Of a stretch of DNA of 64,000 nt, positions 36,962 to 49,532 are shown in pieces; position 1 is the stretch's first letter; every line of letters starts with the position of its first letter. Location of the stretch: contig NC_042525.1 of assembly GCF_900963305.1 (NCBI RefSeq), positions 3,249,921 to 3,313,920 on the forward strand. The letters are read 5' to 3'. The notes beneath the pieces are model-generated. The model had not been told where the DNA came from. It did no database searches and saw only the letters and a program-made list of their open reading frames with translations. Source of the DNA: Echeneis naucrates. Its lineage: Eukaryota; Chordata; Actinopteri; Carangiformes; Echeneidae. The position numbers and the translations under genes were made by a program.

Positions 36962-37310
36962 CTCGCTGCTTGATGAAGCTACGTCTGTTTCCTTCCTCTT
37001 CCAAAAAAAAAATAAATAAATAAATGTGGTGGTGGTGGTGGTGGTGTGGAAAAGCGACGAGGATGAGTGTGGATTTAATTGAATTAAAATTATAAAAAAA
37101 AAAAAAAAAGCTGCTCGTTTATCCAGCTACGTTGCTTCTCCGTCCGCCGGAGGATCCGAGCTCCGCTGTGAAGTCGTGGCACTTCGAGCTGGCTAGACGT
37201 GCTGGCCCCGTGCCCCAGATAGCTACCGTTGATCCGGCAGGCTCTCTGATTGGCTGAGAGCCGCTACAACCCGGAAGTGAGCGTCCTGGGATTTGTAGTC
37301 TTTTTTTTAT
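36962..37310 (-). promoter_or_regulatory. rrbp1: rrbp1 promoter and non-coding first exon
   Basis: CpG-rich sequence upstream of the leader donor. Motifs: inverted CCAAT box GATTGGCT at 37248-37255, ETS/GABP site CCGGAAGTG at 37271-37279, and TCCTGGGATTTGTAGTC at 37284-37300, which reads on the minus strand like the ZNF143/SBF site (ACTACAA-TCCCAG). There is no TATA box. This is a typical housekeeping arrangement. Confidence 0.6.
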
Positions 37311-40300
37311 TATTCTTTTTTAAGACGTCGCTTTGCCCCAAGCTTATTTCCAGTCAAACGAAAGTGATTTGTTTGAAATGTAAACGAACTGAGAATCGTT
37401 AAATTAAGTTAGAGACATTTTTTTAATTGGATTGTCTTGTTTTGTTTTTATTCTCTCTCGTTTCTTTTGCACTATGTCATACTTTTCAAATAAGAAGCTG
37501 CTTCTTTTTTTTTTTTAAGGAAGCTAACAGTAGAGGTTGTGTTTCTGAAAACTGTGTAATCCTCACACCACCATTAGGTTGTTCACACTAACAAATCACA
37601 CTAATCCAAACTTTGAGTATCAACACCTTTCTTGTTCTCAGAAACTGAATGATATTTGGAAAAATGAGCAAACCCTGGAATCCAAGCAAATATTCAAGTT
37701 GAGAGTTTTTAATATTCATAATTGAACTTAAAATAAAGTTCACCGCATTATGATATTACAGCATTCTTTATCAAGTATTTTCTCAGATTCATAAAGACAG
37801 TGTACCTTGAAAACAGAAGAGTTGTCACTTTATATTTAGTGAGGTTTGTGTTTTTGTGTTTTTTTCTTCTTACTAGACAGAATATAGCTTTAGGATAATT
37901 TCATATTCAAATATAAGCTTTGCAAGTATTCTACAAATTGACATCAGTAGCCACACCTGAGAGGTCATCTGACCTCCAAGCTTCAGGATAATGTTGGTCA
38001 TATTACTTGACACTCCTCAGGGAAACAGTTTATCACACCCTCCATTGTTTGAATGCCCAGAGAAGCTGTCACAAACAACTTACAATAATGCCATGTGAAT
38101 ACAATGCATCAACACAATGTGTACCTGTCTGACTCAGTGATCAAGTATGATGTTTGAGGAGTTCTGTCACTGAAATGTGGAGCTCCTCAACATTAAGAAT
38201 AGAAAATGCATCCATCCACACGTCACTTCAGTTCAAAACAGTTTTTTAACTGTTGTCACCGTTCCAAAAAAGGCTTAAAACATTTGTTTATTGTGTGGAG
38301 ATGACTTAGTCAGCCTTTAATAAAGAGCCTAATTTATAGTAGTAGTATGGGGGTAGTATGGCCATAAGCCTGGGCCCCTGACCCGACTCTGGGCCCTGGT
38401 GAATGCCCACACGCATGTGTGGTGTCACTTGCCAGCTCGTGTTGGGTCACATCACGAAGAATTGATGAATTGATGAATCCTAAAATGGGCTGAGCTGTTC
38501 TTTCATTCCATCACTATGTACCCTTTCTTTGACTCAACTCCTCTGTTGGGACTCCTTCACCAATTTGTTATCCCATTTCTCCACAGATCTACACAGTAAC
38601 CTTCTGCACTCTCTTAATCCCGAGTGAGGCGACAGGAAAAGCACAGCATCCTTCATGCCACCAGTTCCACCTGCTTCCCTCCCCGTGTCCATCCTTCCAC
38701 ACCTTCTCTGTCCTTTACCCCCCCCCCCCCCGTATTCACTGAGGTGTAGCAATGCGCTCCCTACCACACAAAGGTCATTCCACTCAATAAAGATCAACAA
38801 ACTAGCTTCCAGAGAGCTGCTGATGGTCACACACATGCACTGAAACAATAAAATATTCATCTCAATCTCATAAAAAGGTGACACACCCTGTGTTGTTAAA
38901 CTATGAGGAAAAATGCAGACAAAAAAAATATATGCATATATATATAAAAAAAATATGAAACTAAGTCAACAGTGAAAGGGAATAGAACAATGAAATGAAC
39001 CATGAACTGAAATAAAATAAAATAATATATGACTGACAGCTAATTGTTTCTCAACCTCACTTTAACCTTACAGCAGATGCTTTTTCTATAATGCACCTGA
39101 TTAAGAGGAAATGACTTTGCCATCACTTTGCATTGCTGCTGTAACTGAGGTGTAACATTGTTCCTCCCTTTTCTCACACTGACCATGTCTGCTCTCTGCT
39201 ACTGAAAGTTCAGCATAGGTCAAATTTGCACACTCAACCCTCTCTCACTTCAGTCTTTCTACAATGTGATGATAATACCTTTCAATAATACTAAATAGGA
39301 TCACATATCTGTGAAGTACAAAAATTACATTTAAAGTGGTGATCTTAAAAACATTTTTCTTGGATTTCTCAGAAATGGAGATTATGTGTTTGCACTATGT
39401 ACATGATAGTAAACACAGGGCAGGGCACATTAACCTTGGAAAGGTTTGGCCAAAGCATACAACTTACAAAACCTTTCCTTGCTTTCCTTTTTTAGTCTGG
39501 TGTTAATGACAAAAATGCATAATTAAAGGGATTAGAGACCTTGTCTGGCCATGAAATTGATATTCTGGACAAAATGGGTGATTTCCTCATGTTAATTAAA
39601 TATGGTCCCATCTGTAGAGATCCTGGAAGCTATCATATTTCTTCACAGCAAAGAAGAAAAATGTTGAAAGAAACATTTCTGTTATATGTTTCTTAACAGG
39701 AAGCTTGCCAGGGTATATATTAACGGCCCACATGAGGGAGTGTCTTCATAATTACTGTAAATCATTAGTATCAGGAGGCAGAAACAAAAGGGTATGCAAT
39801 TTAAAACCTGTATCTGTATGAAAATTTGACCCAATAGGTACCAGGAAATAGCATCCTGTTCTGTTTCATTAAGGAAGAGCAGCCAGTTAGGGCACGTCAA
39901 CAAGTCATGCAGGTGCAATTTTCTGTAGCGAGTTTCTTCAGAAAGAGGTTTCATGCTTAATGCCTCTAGTCCTTCTCTTAAGCTTCTGTTGGCACTTATT
40001 GTGACTTTCCAGTTGAACAATGATGGAGCCAGGGGACATAAGGCAGGTGCTTTCATAGGCTCAGTCAGCATAGATAAGTTGACTCTTGGCAGTTCACCGA
40101 GCCATTACCACAGCTGAAGTGCAAAAGTTCTCAGAAACACTTACATCACGACATGACACGGCAGAGGAAAACATCTGAATTTCTTCTTTTTGTTCTGTCC
40201 TTCTGACAGCTTTCCATGATAAATTCACATAATACTGGCCCACTTTGTCAGAGAAGAGTGGGTATGTTTGAGGATTTTCACACATTAGTCACATTATCAG

Positions 40301-42637
40301 TGACAATGTCTAAAAATGTGTACAAATTCACTTGTTACCATGAATTTAAAGCATGTGCATCACCTCTATGTGAGTCTTAGGTGACTGAGGAAATCCATAA
40401 AAACACAGCAAAGTGAGTCTGATGAAAACAGCTTTGTCGCCATCAAGGCCTCATTTCTCTGATTGGAGCAAAAGGCAGAGAAAGTAATTTATCACAGCAG
40501 CACAGAGACCTCCACCAGAAGGACACGAAAAGGACTAAATTGGGGACGGATGCTTTCCTGTTTTATACTGATTAGATCAGTATCTGGTTCACAAAGAGAA
40601 ATAAGTTTTCTCCAAGGAAATGCCACACCTTAAAAGAAAAACCTTGGGCTAAGAAAGAGCCTTTTTATTTGGGTCCATTAGCTCTTTCATGTCATGCTTT
40701 CAAATCCTGTTTGCGTTGTTGCATTGCAGTTAGCAAACCAATCTGTTTGTACTGATAGTGTGTTATTAGCTCGTTGGCTCTGGTCTGAAGTTGTCATCCA
40801 ATCAGTGTGTGCGTGACCGGTGATGTCAGCATTGACAAATACACAAGGTAAGGAACAGCATAGAGGTTGAGATCATTCAGTTTTTTTTTTCCTCGTACGT
40901 CTCATACGGGTCTGTATACACAACATGTCAACTGCGATGCAGAGACTGGTATGTGGTACACACACACAAATATTAAGTCTCAGCTGTGTTGTATGTTGTT
41001 ACCCTGCAGATTATTTGTTTGGGTCATGTTGCTTGGTGCTGCTCATAAAGTAGGTCAAGAAATGTGCATTTACGTGGTGGTGATTCCCATGAGCGCTCTG
41101 GCATTTCCTCAAAGCTTACCTAACACACCACACAGTCCCTTCCCGGGATACACTGTGGTCAATGGATTTAACACAAACATGCATACAGCTGTGTTTAAAT
41201 TCAAGGGCCCACACACTGGACCTAGTGGCAACAAGTGGTAATGGATAGATGGGTAATGCCCCCTAGTGGTACAATGGGTTCAATTTTTAAAGACCAAAAC
41301 ACTGAGTTCTTTTTTTTGCTCATACAATAGAAAATGTGTCAGTTGTGCATTTTTTTTTTTATTAAAAAAATAGCAAAGATCATACTTGGGAAAGTAGGAT
41401 TTATTCAATGCCACTATTACAAATTTATAAAATGCTCATGATCTGTAAGAAAAGCATCATGTAAAGGAATTCACACTGCTGGAATCCATTAGAAATACAT
41501 TCAATCTCTTAAAAAACTATAATGCATTTGAACACTCCACTGAGCCTGGACATGATTGTATTTTTTTTCCATCTTTTACTGAACCTCCTTCTGACTGTTT
41601 CAAATAAACAGCTTAAAAGATCTGGTAAAATACGTCAGGTCTTTCACACGAGAGCCAGTCGGTAACAGAAGAATTCAGGGCAAATTAGAGAAGAACAATG
41701 ACATACTGACAAGAAGGGGAAGAACATAAACATGAATAGGACATAATCGCTAAGGTGTTTGTATGCCCTGTGTAAATGAAAGAAAATGCACTCATTACTT
41801 TGTGAAAATGTTCAAAATGGAATCACGTAGAATTTATCCATATTTGATGCACATTAAAACAAATGTGCATTTTTGATAACTGTGGGATCTGATGCCACTT
41901 CTGACTGCTGGGACTCATCCAGCTGTCCATTCCTGAGGTGAAATGCTGCTTTTTTCGAACAGAGAATTAAAATGATCTGTGTTGTCTCTAAAGTCAGTCA
42001 CGAGTTTGATTGCTAGAGGGTTGGTTTGGATGCACACGAATGTCAGAGCTCAGGAATGCAGAAGAGACTTTTTTTTTTTTTTTTATTTCCCCCAGGCACT
42101 AGCTTTTTCTTCTCTAAACCGTTCCATCAGAACCATAAAAGCCGCAACAAATAAAGAAAAAAAAAAAAAATTATCTCAACAATATTTAAGTGTGCATGGA
42201 AATTGGAGTTTGAATTAATGGAGGTAGGAAAAAAAGATCAAAAAGGCAAGGTTTTTACGATGTGCATAATGTAAAAATTTTAAATCAAGAAAACAGCAGA
42301 AAAAGAAAAATAATTTGTGTGGGTGCTGCAAAAATATGGAAGACCTTAATGTTGGCAGCCTCATTCTGAGAAGGCATTCGCATTGTGTTTGAAATCCATA
42401 TCTAGAGGAAAAGGATTGACCACAGACCAGACAACAGGGACTCTGTAAACATGAAGACATTTTCCACACAGGACGCTTGTGTCTCGTGCAGAGTTGTGAA
42501 ATGGCATCGGACCCCTGGGTGGGAGCAGAGACAGGGATTCGTTGTGTATCCATGCAAGGCTCCCAGGGGGATGCCAGGTTTCCATTTGTAATGACCGGTC
42601 ACTTGGTGATGGGAGCACAGGAACACCTGCAGACATG
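37311..42637. other. Gene-free interval between rrbp1 and snx5
   Basis: 5.3 kb of AT-rich DNA, including the snx5 3'UTR at the right edge. In mammals BANF2 lies between RRBP1 and SNX5; I looked for its characteristic GQFL core in the translated frames and did not see it. Short poly-C (about 38720-38731) and poly-T/A runs occur. No gene supported. Confidence 0.5.
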
Positions 42638-45600
42638 TCAGTTGCCCTTGAGCAGGTCAATGCATCCCTGCAGTAGAGTTGCATTGTTCTGTGGAGACAG
42701 AAGGAAACAGTATCACTCCCACTACATCAATAAAAATGACCGCGTACATCATCCAGACAGGCTCTTCAGCTTTCAGCACAGTGCTTTAGAGTCTGGGTTT
42801 ATTTTAAATAGTAGTGTATATTTTCAACAAATACAACACCTTCAAACATCTGATGTGCTTAACAACATACATTTGTTATGAAACAAACTGAGGGCTGCAT
42901 ATGCTTGCGGCTGAAAAGAAACAGCACGTAAACACCAATGCATCACTAGTGGTGTAATGATGTGGGGGATGTTCTCTCTTGGACCATTTCATACCCATCA
43001 GTCATTGTTTGAATTCCACAGCCTATCTTAGCATTGCTGATGACCATGTTCAGTCCATTACAGCCACAATTTTGCATCTTCTAAACACCTATTCCATCAC
43101 GTCAGAGCAAAAGTTGCCTCAAACTGGTTTCACGGTCATACACTCTGACCCATGTGTCTGAACATTGTGATGACAAGAAATTAGCGGCACAGATGTGGTG
43201 TGATTTCATTTCACTTCTTGACTTTCTGCACCACAAACTTTCAAACCAGCAGTGAAATTGTGTTTCATGCTTGTGAGCCGAAACAATTCCCTCTGCACTG
43301 TTCAGTTGCAAACCAAACTCGCATTTCAAATCAAATCCCCACCCAGTACTTCATCAGAGCTGCCTCACCTTCACCTTCCAAACCAAAGTGAAGAGGAGAG
43401 GGCTGGAGTTTGACCTTCATGTTGATTTATGGAGACACCACATATGTTCAAATAGAAGGATGATGCAAGGATGTTGCAAAATTCAGGAAAGCCTTTCATG
43501 CCTTTCCCCAATATTATACATTAACCTGCTGAGCCCTGAGCTTTTATTTGAGATGCATGTTTGAGGAAATCGCCGGACATTTTGAATGTACAATGATCAT
43601 TGGAATACGCTTTGGTGACCACAAGATGACGGACCCAAGTGTCCACGACTGAGGCTTCAAAGGTTCATTACTGAGGCCCTATCACTTAAAAAAAAAAATT
43701 AAAATATAAATAAATCTCTGCAGTTCACATGACAAAGCCATTGAGCTGGAACACTGTGCCTTCTTAAGTTATCTCATCCTACACAGCCTGCACTCGCAGT
43801 TAGCTGTGAGAATCAGAGAAACCTCTTTTATGTTGGATTTTGGTTTAAATTCCACTTTTCATTATTATGTCTACAGGTGCTTCAGTGAGCATCAATATTT
43901 CTGTGCCTCTGTTGGTCAGTCCACACGCTGGCAGTGAGCAACAAAGCAATCATCCAATTCCAAGTCTCAATGCTCAGAAATTCTCAGGAATTGCCCTGTT
44001 GATTGCATTAACGGCTGCTGTAGCCACCAGACTGGGGGGGGGCGTCTTCCATTCTTCCCAGGAACAATAATATCAGTATTCAGGAGGGGTTGATCCTTTC
44101 TGCTTAATTGTGAGAGTATTTCAGGCATGAGAATGAGTCTCACTGCAGTGTGCAAATTTTCAAGTTGAAAACTATTTATAAAAGGGAAATTGGATGAAGG
44201 CATGTGTGCATGGAATATTATGAATCTCATTAGTTCTTGTGGTTTGCTATTTTCAGCTTTTGTGAGCATGTACACTTTTAATATGGATCCCAGGTACTGT
44301 TTGATAAATCAGACGCAACACATGAATCCAGCAGAACCCTTTTGGGATGTGGGAGAACAGGAGATTGGCAGCATGAATGTGCAGTTGACAAATCTGCAGA
44401 GATGTCATGCAATCATGTTAATGTGGAGAAGACACTTGCCGACATCTACTGAAACCTAAGCCACAAAAGAACTGAGAGCAAAGAGAGGCCATCTTCTGTA
44501 TCAGTCAAGGAGAGTGTGTGTCCTCAAAGCAATTAAAATGTTTTTAATTAAAGTAAATATCACCAGACCATGTCCCAAAGTACGAGTACCTCTCAGCATG
44601 GCTGCCTGTCATTATGTTGCTCACCTTGGCGTGTTTTATCTCAAGCTCAGCCATCTCTATGAGATTCTTCCTGAAGGCCACGACACGTCTGCCCTTGAAA
44701 CCAGTGAGCTCTGCAAGAAAAACATTATGCAGTCTGTAGTTGATGCATACCATTTTACACAGACAGAAACAAGTACAGAATGAGTCTGTCTCACCAACCT
44801 CTCTTCCCTGACTCTGAAAGCTTGTCAAACTTGTGCAGGCACTGCTGCTGGTGCTCCTCTGCCTGGGGAATGTCTTTGCTTTTCAGTCGAGCCTTATCCA
44901 AAGCCTTGTTAGAGTTCTCATAGTCAGCTAATGCCCGGGCTCGCCTGTATAAAAGGTCCTAAAAGACATGTTTCAGATCATTGAATGCTGATTTAAGACA
45001 AATAGAAGAATGGGGAACTTAAAGAAAACCACACTTGCACTGGCATTAAAAATAATCTCCCAATCCATTGAGCTCAGCATCTAGTTTAATGTTTGCAAAA
45101 CATGTATTTGAACAGAATCTGTGCTGAAGTGGAAATAACAGTGATTGAGTAAAAACATGGACTTTTGTTTTGTATGTCAGGAGATCTTAATACTGCTCAA
45201 ATGCAACTATTCAAATTTGAGTAAACACTAATTTGGTTCTTGTGATGAAAATAATAAAATAATATCTTTGAAAGTTAATGCTTGGCAGCTTTAGGTAATG
45301 CTGATTATTTTCTCTAATCTTTGCCCTTCAATCAGTTCAGATTTACTTCTAAAAATTAATGAGCAATTATAGTGAGCCCTGATCTGTGTTAAACAGCAGT
45401 TATCACAGTGCGTTTTATCATGTCATGTTGTAACGGCCCTGAATAAAGTGCTTGAAGCAATGATGAGAAGCAGAGCTGTGAGTCTGAGCATCTTACATGA
45501 AGGTAGCAGATAAATTATGTCTCACCTTAGCAGCCTGAATGTCTCTCATGTAGTATCTTAGCAGTTCTGTAAGTTTCAGCTCTTGGTCAGATGCTACTCT

Positions 45601-48600
45601 TCCCTCCACTTTCTACAGAAAAACAGATATATAAAGCAGTTACCACGAAGGCAGAGCAAACAATTTTTACATTGTATAAACACTGATGTGAGATTCTACT
45701 TACTCTGAGCTTCTCGAAAAGGTCTGACAACTTCTCCAGGTGTCTGAGAAAAATAAATTACAGGTATGAGAGAAAACTATAATTTTGTCCCTGAATAATA
45801 AGTTAAAACCAAAAGTATTAACCCCAACAACTTGGAAATGAATGTTTGTCCATAAGATGTGGGAAAATTATAAACATTGCTTCATCTCCAAAAAGTAATG
45901 TCTTGCAAAAAGAAAAATTCAAACATTAAAATTCATGTTAGACTCACTTCTTATTTGCTGTGCTATCGTCTGCAGAGATACTGTTCAAAGTGGCAGAGAT
46001 GTGTATATAATCATCCGCAATATCTATGATGAGAGAAATTCAATCCAATAATCAATCAAAATCAAACAAATACCAAATATAAAAAGATTAATTCCAACAG
46101 CACAGATCACTCCAAGTTTTAAAGTTAGAAAAATAAATAAATAAAAAAAATTCCATGTCGTACTTTTGTGTGAGCGTGTCATTTTCTCTGCTTTGGCAGT
46201 AGAATCTTTTATCTTGCTGTAGTAGTCGAGCAGAAATGTCTTCTCCTGCTCAAAGAAGTCATCAACTTCCTATGTGGGGAAACAATCACACAATCAAAAG
46301 GCAATTATGGAAATGACAAGAACAGTGCAAATTTAATGTGCCATGGATATGCTGTCGGCAGGTCATACAGGAACCACACCTTTATTCCGGAGATAAGGAC
46401 CTCATCAGCTGACTTCACCATGTTTTTAAAGAATCCTCCAAACATTTCTTTGGCGTTCTTTCTTCTCACACTCAGCTAGAATGATATAATTTAGAAAGAA
46501 TACATATTTAATCTACAAGAGGAAGATGATTTATTTGTTTAAGCTTATTCTGTGATGCAACAGCTAAACAAACATTTGTCATTGTACCAATACTTATGTT
46601 TCAGCGTGTGCTAAAGAAAAACACGCCACTTGTAGTCTGTTATCAAACTGTTACCAAAATACTGAAAGTGTGCAAATCTCAGCTAAGCTCTAGAAACTAA
46701 GACTACAGCTACAAACCAACAAAGCCTACATTGATAAGCATAACTGCTGATCACAGCAGGATGTAAACCATGTGTCACAAGTGTCCAGTAAACTCTACTT
46801 CCTCTCGCTCCAACAGACATAGAAAAGGAAGTCAGCATTTAGAGGAACTCACATCCTGATCATACTCTAAGAAAATCTGGAAGTTTCTGTCTTTGCTTAA
46901 CATGGGATGAGAGGAGAGCCTCTGCAGGAAGATTTCGTGCACTTGGACTGTTTTCTTAAACACAGCAAGATATTCACTGAAAAGACAATAAAACACCATA
47001 GATTAGGCTGATAATTGAGCTTTTGTAAAGAATCTAACATTACACTATCTAAAAGAAACCATTTAACATATTCATATTCTTTCTTGGACTTTGACACTTA
47101 CGCTTCCAGTTCCTGCTTCATTTTTGCATACTCCTCTTTGGTCATAGTGGCTTCACCCTCACCCAATTTGTGCATCTTCTCTCTTGGGCTCTCAAAATCA
47201 GGCTTTGGGGGTGCTGGAGGAATCTATGAATGATAACAGAATATCGGTTACATTAAAGATTCATGACAGATTATTGTCCTTACGTCCAATGTTCTAATAA
47301 TGTTTTGTTTATAAAAAAGAAAACAAAGGAGAATTGCTTATTTCTTTGACAGTTAAAACACAAGAGCAAATATGTTCCAAATTCAGAGTCAACTATGTAT
47401 GACAGTCAATATGCAAACAGCCCAACTCACAATCAGACCAGCATAGTCCTCCGTCTCAACCAGAGTGTCGTGTAGCCAGATGAAGTCTTCATGCTGCCTG
47501 GGGACAGAGAACTCTGGCTTCTGGAAAGTGCTAAGAGTCGTCTGGCAACAGATTGAAAATAATAAACTTTAGGGAGGAAAATTATCAAGATTTACAAAGA
47601 CAATTTGGATTGTGTGTGTGTGTTTTGTTTTGTTTTTATTGGGTAAGTTTGTTGTTACAGTACAAAGATTTATTTTACTTTTGTATGGACAGTAAACTTG
47701 ACTTTGTCCCTTTCGCAGAGTGCATCAGGAATGTCAATGAGAAGAGAGGCATCGTTGTTCAGATCCACAGACACAGAGCGCATCTACGGAGAGAAAAACA
47801 TACCAGGGTAATCCAGGGGGGAGGAGGGGAAAAAAAAAAAAGAAATCAGCTGACAGACGGTGTGTGTAATGATCACCTGAGATACACAAACACAAGTTTT
47901 CTGTTTTTGTGGCTACTTGTTGTAATCTTGCAAAAGCAACATTTTGAACATTGAGTTCAGAATAAAAGCTCTGATGATAGTTTCCACTGATACAGCCTGC
48001 AGTTGTTTGTTTTAAGAGCTACCTCCACACCCTTGTTGATCTGTCACGACTGCTAATATATATATATATATATAAAAAGATTAATTCCAACAATATATAT
48101 ACACACACACACACAATATTGACTATTTTGTCTCTTGCTACAATACACCTTACATTCAGCTGCCACATCAATAGGTACCACCACCATGAAGATGAAGGAT
48201 TCAGTTTATTTTAAATGCTTCAGAGACTTTAACATCTAAAATAAAAGATGTGTTAAATCACTACATCACTCAGAATAAAACGGCCACAGTATAATAAACC
48301 TGTGCTGACGTTAATGTCAACATGCTAATCCTTTTAGCTCAGTCCACTGAGCTGTCACAGCTCTACAATGCACCAGTGTAATGGGGAAACAATATTATTT
48401 AAGAGACACTCAAATGTCACAAATGCTTTTATTTGTACTTTTCTTTAAAATTGACCCAGTAAAAACTGCTGTGGCCTTGAACTGTGGCATGTTTTAACAC
48501 GTCCACTGAGTTGGGTAACATTAGCAGACCGACACTTGTTTGCACACATGCTAACCGACACGACTCAGTTAGATTAAAGATAAAACTAACAAACCTCCTG

Positions 48601-48865
48601 GGAGTCTATTTTTATTCATTTATTTATGTATTTATTTTACCGATATGGTTAGCTTTAGCAAAATGCTAACGTTACGTGGACAGAAAAGTTAGCTTTATTA
48701 ACTTACCCAACAAAACAAAACAACCACCCTCCCAAAAAAAAACGACCGTTACTGTTATCAACATTTATGCTAGCAGCGCTGCTAACCCGTCTTCCTGCTG
48801 TTAACACGCCAAAGTCTCCTTTAAGTTACCTTTTCCTTGTTGTTTTCGTCCGAAGCGGATGTCAT
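42638..48865 (-). CDS. snx5: Sorting nexin 5, complete, 395 aa
   Basis: PX-BAR protein that acts with SNX1/SNX2 on endosomes in retrograde sorting. Thirteen exons: 48830-48865, 47691-47783, 47431-47541, 47102-47223, 46853-46976, 46380-46475, 46164-46269, 45948-46023, 45704-45743, 45526-45612, 44799-44958, 44625-44710, 42638-42688; 1188 bases in frame. The PX domain (about residues 15-170) includes the long SNX5/6/32-specific insert ([20 protein letters not shown] onward), known to hold a cargo-binding helical hairpin in place of the usual PI3P pocket. The BAR region follows from [14 protein letters not shown] to [11 protein letters not shown], and the last exon ends [12 protein letters not shown], like mammalian SNX5 (404 aa). 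The first exon codes only [12 protein letters not shown]. The last intron (42689-44624) is 1.9 kb and the first 1.05 kb; I see no other gene in either. Close relatives SNX6/SNX32 are less likely given the mgme1 neighbour. Confidence 0.95.
48057..48116. repeat. (AT)n / (AC)n microsatellites in snx5 intron 1
   Basis: A short (AT)n run at about 48057-48074 and a mixed AT/AC run at about 48092-48116 are separated by unique sequence. Confidence 0.75.
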
Positions 48866-49532
48866 GGTGAGGCTAAAACAGACGGAGCAGTGGAGAACAG
48901 GCCGACGAGCCGAACGAGAAAAACCACCCGCAGGAAGCTCTCCCTCTGCGGCTGACTGGTTAGCTGTCAAGTCCCCATCCTGCTCGTTTAAGAGCAAATC
49001 CCGCCCTCGTTGGATTTTTACTGGACAATCCCAAATTTACGAAAGGCGCGATTGGTTTGTCACCCAATCGGTCAAAGTACACTTTTTGCACTTGTGCTTT
49101 GATGTATGTGAGTTAATAAAAGCATAAAAAATGGTTTTAATCCGTAACGGTAGCTTTTATTACCGTTAAATAAACGAGTGAGCGAAAAAAAAACTGAACA
49201 GCACCGACTAGCCAATCAGCACACGGATGTATTTTACTGCTACACTGTGCCTTCTGGGTAATGTAGTTTCTTTCGGCTTCACATACGTTCTAGAATAAAA
49301 ATCAAAAACTCCAACTCCCAGCAACGGAAGTTTGTGCAACCAAAAAGGCGCGTCGTTTAGAAACAGTTGAGCGCGCTTTGTGTGTGTGTGTTTTTTGTAC
49401 GAGTCACTGAAGGACATGTTGGGGCAAGTACTTCAACTGCAATGGGTCAAAAACGTCTAAATTAGTGTGTTTACTTTAAGATAGACATCTAATAAGTTAT
49501 TAGTTTAAGGAAAAAAAAAAACAGTCGGAAAA
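48866..49532. promoter_or_regulatory. Divergent promoter between snx5 and mgme1
   Basis: The two start codons are 667 bases apart on opposite strands. The interval holds several CCAAT-type boxes (GATTGGTT and CCCAATCGG within 49050-49072, GCCAATCAGC at 49210-49219) and CTTCTGGGTAATGTAGTT at 49251-49268. The last is close to the ZNF143/SBF consensus, as is a weaker AACTCCCAGCAAC-like phrase near 49312-49325. No TATA box. One shared bidirectional promoter or two adjacent promoters would both fit. Confidence 0.6.

Noticed and set aside
39682-40285. Two neighbouring minus-strand open frames (129 and 63 codons) between rrbp1 and snx5
   Set aside because: They are in different frames, have no recognisable domain and no clear splice signals. 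They could be a decayed element, but I cannot support a gene.
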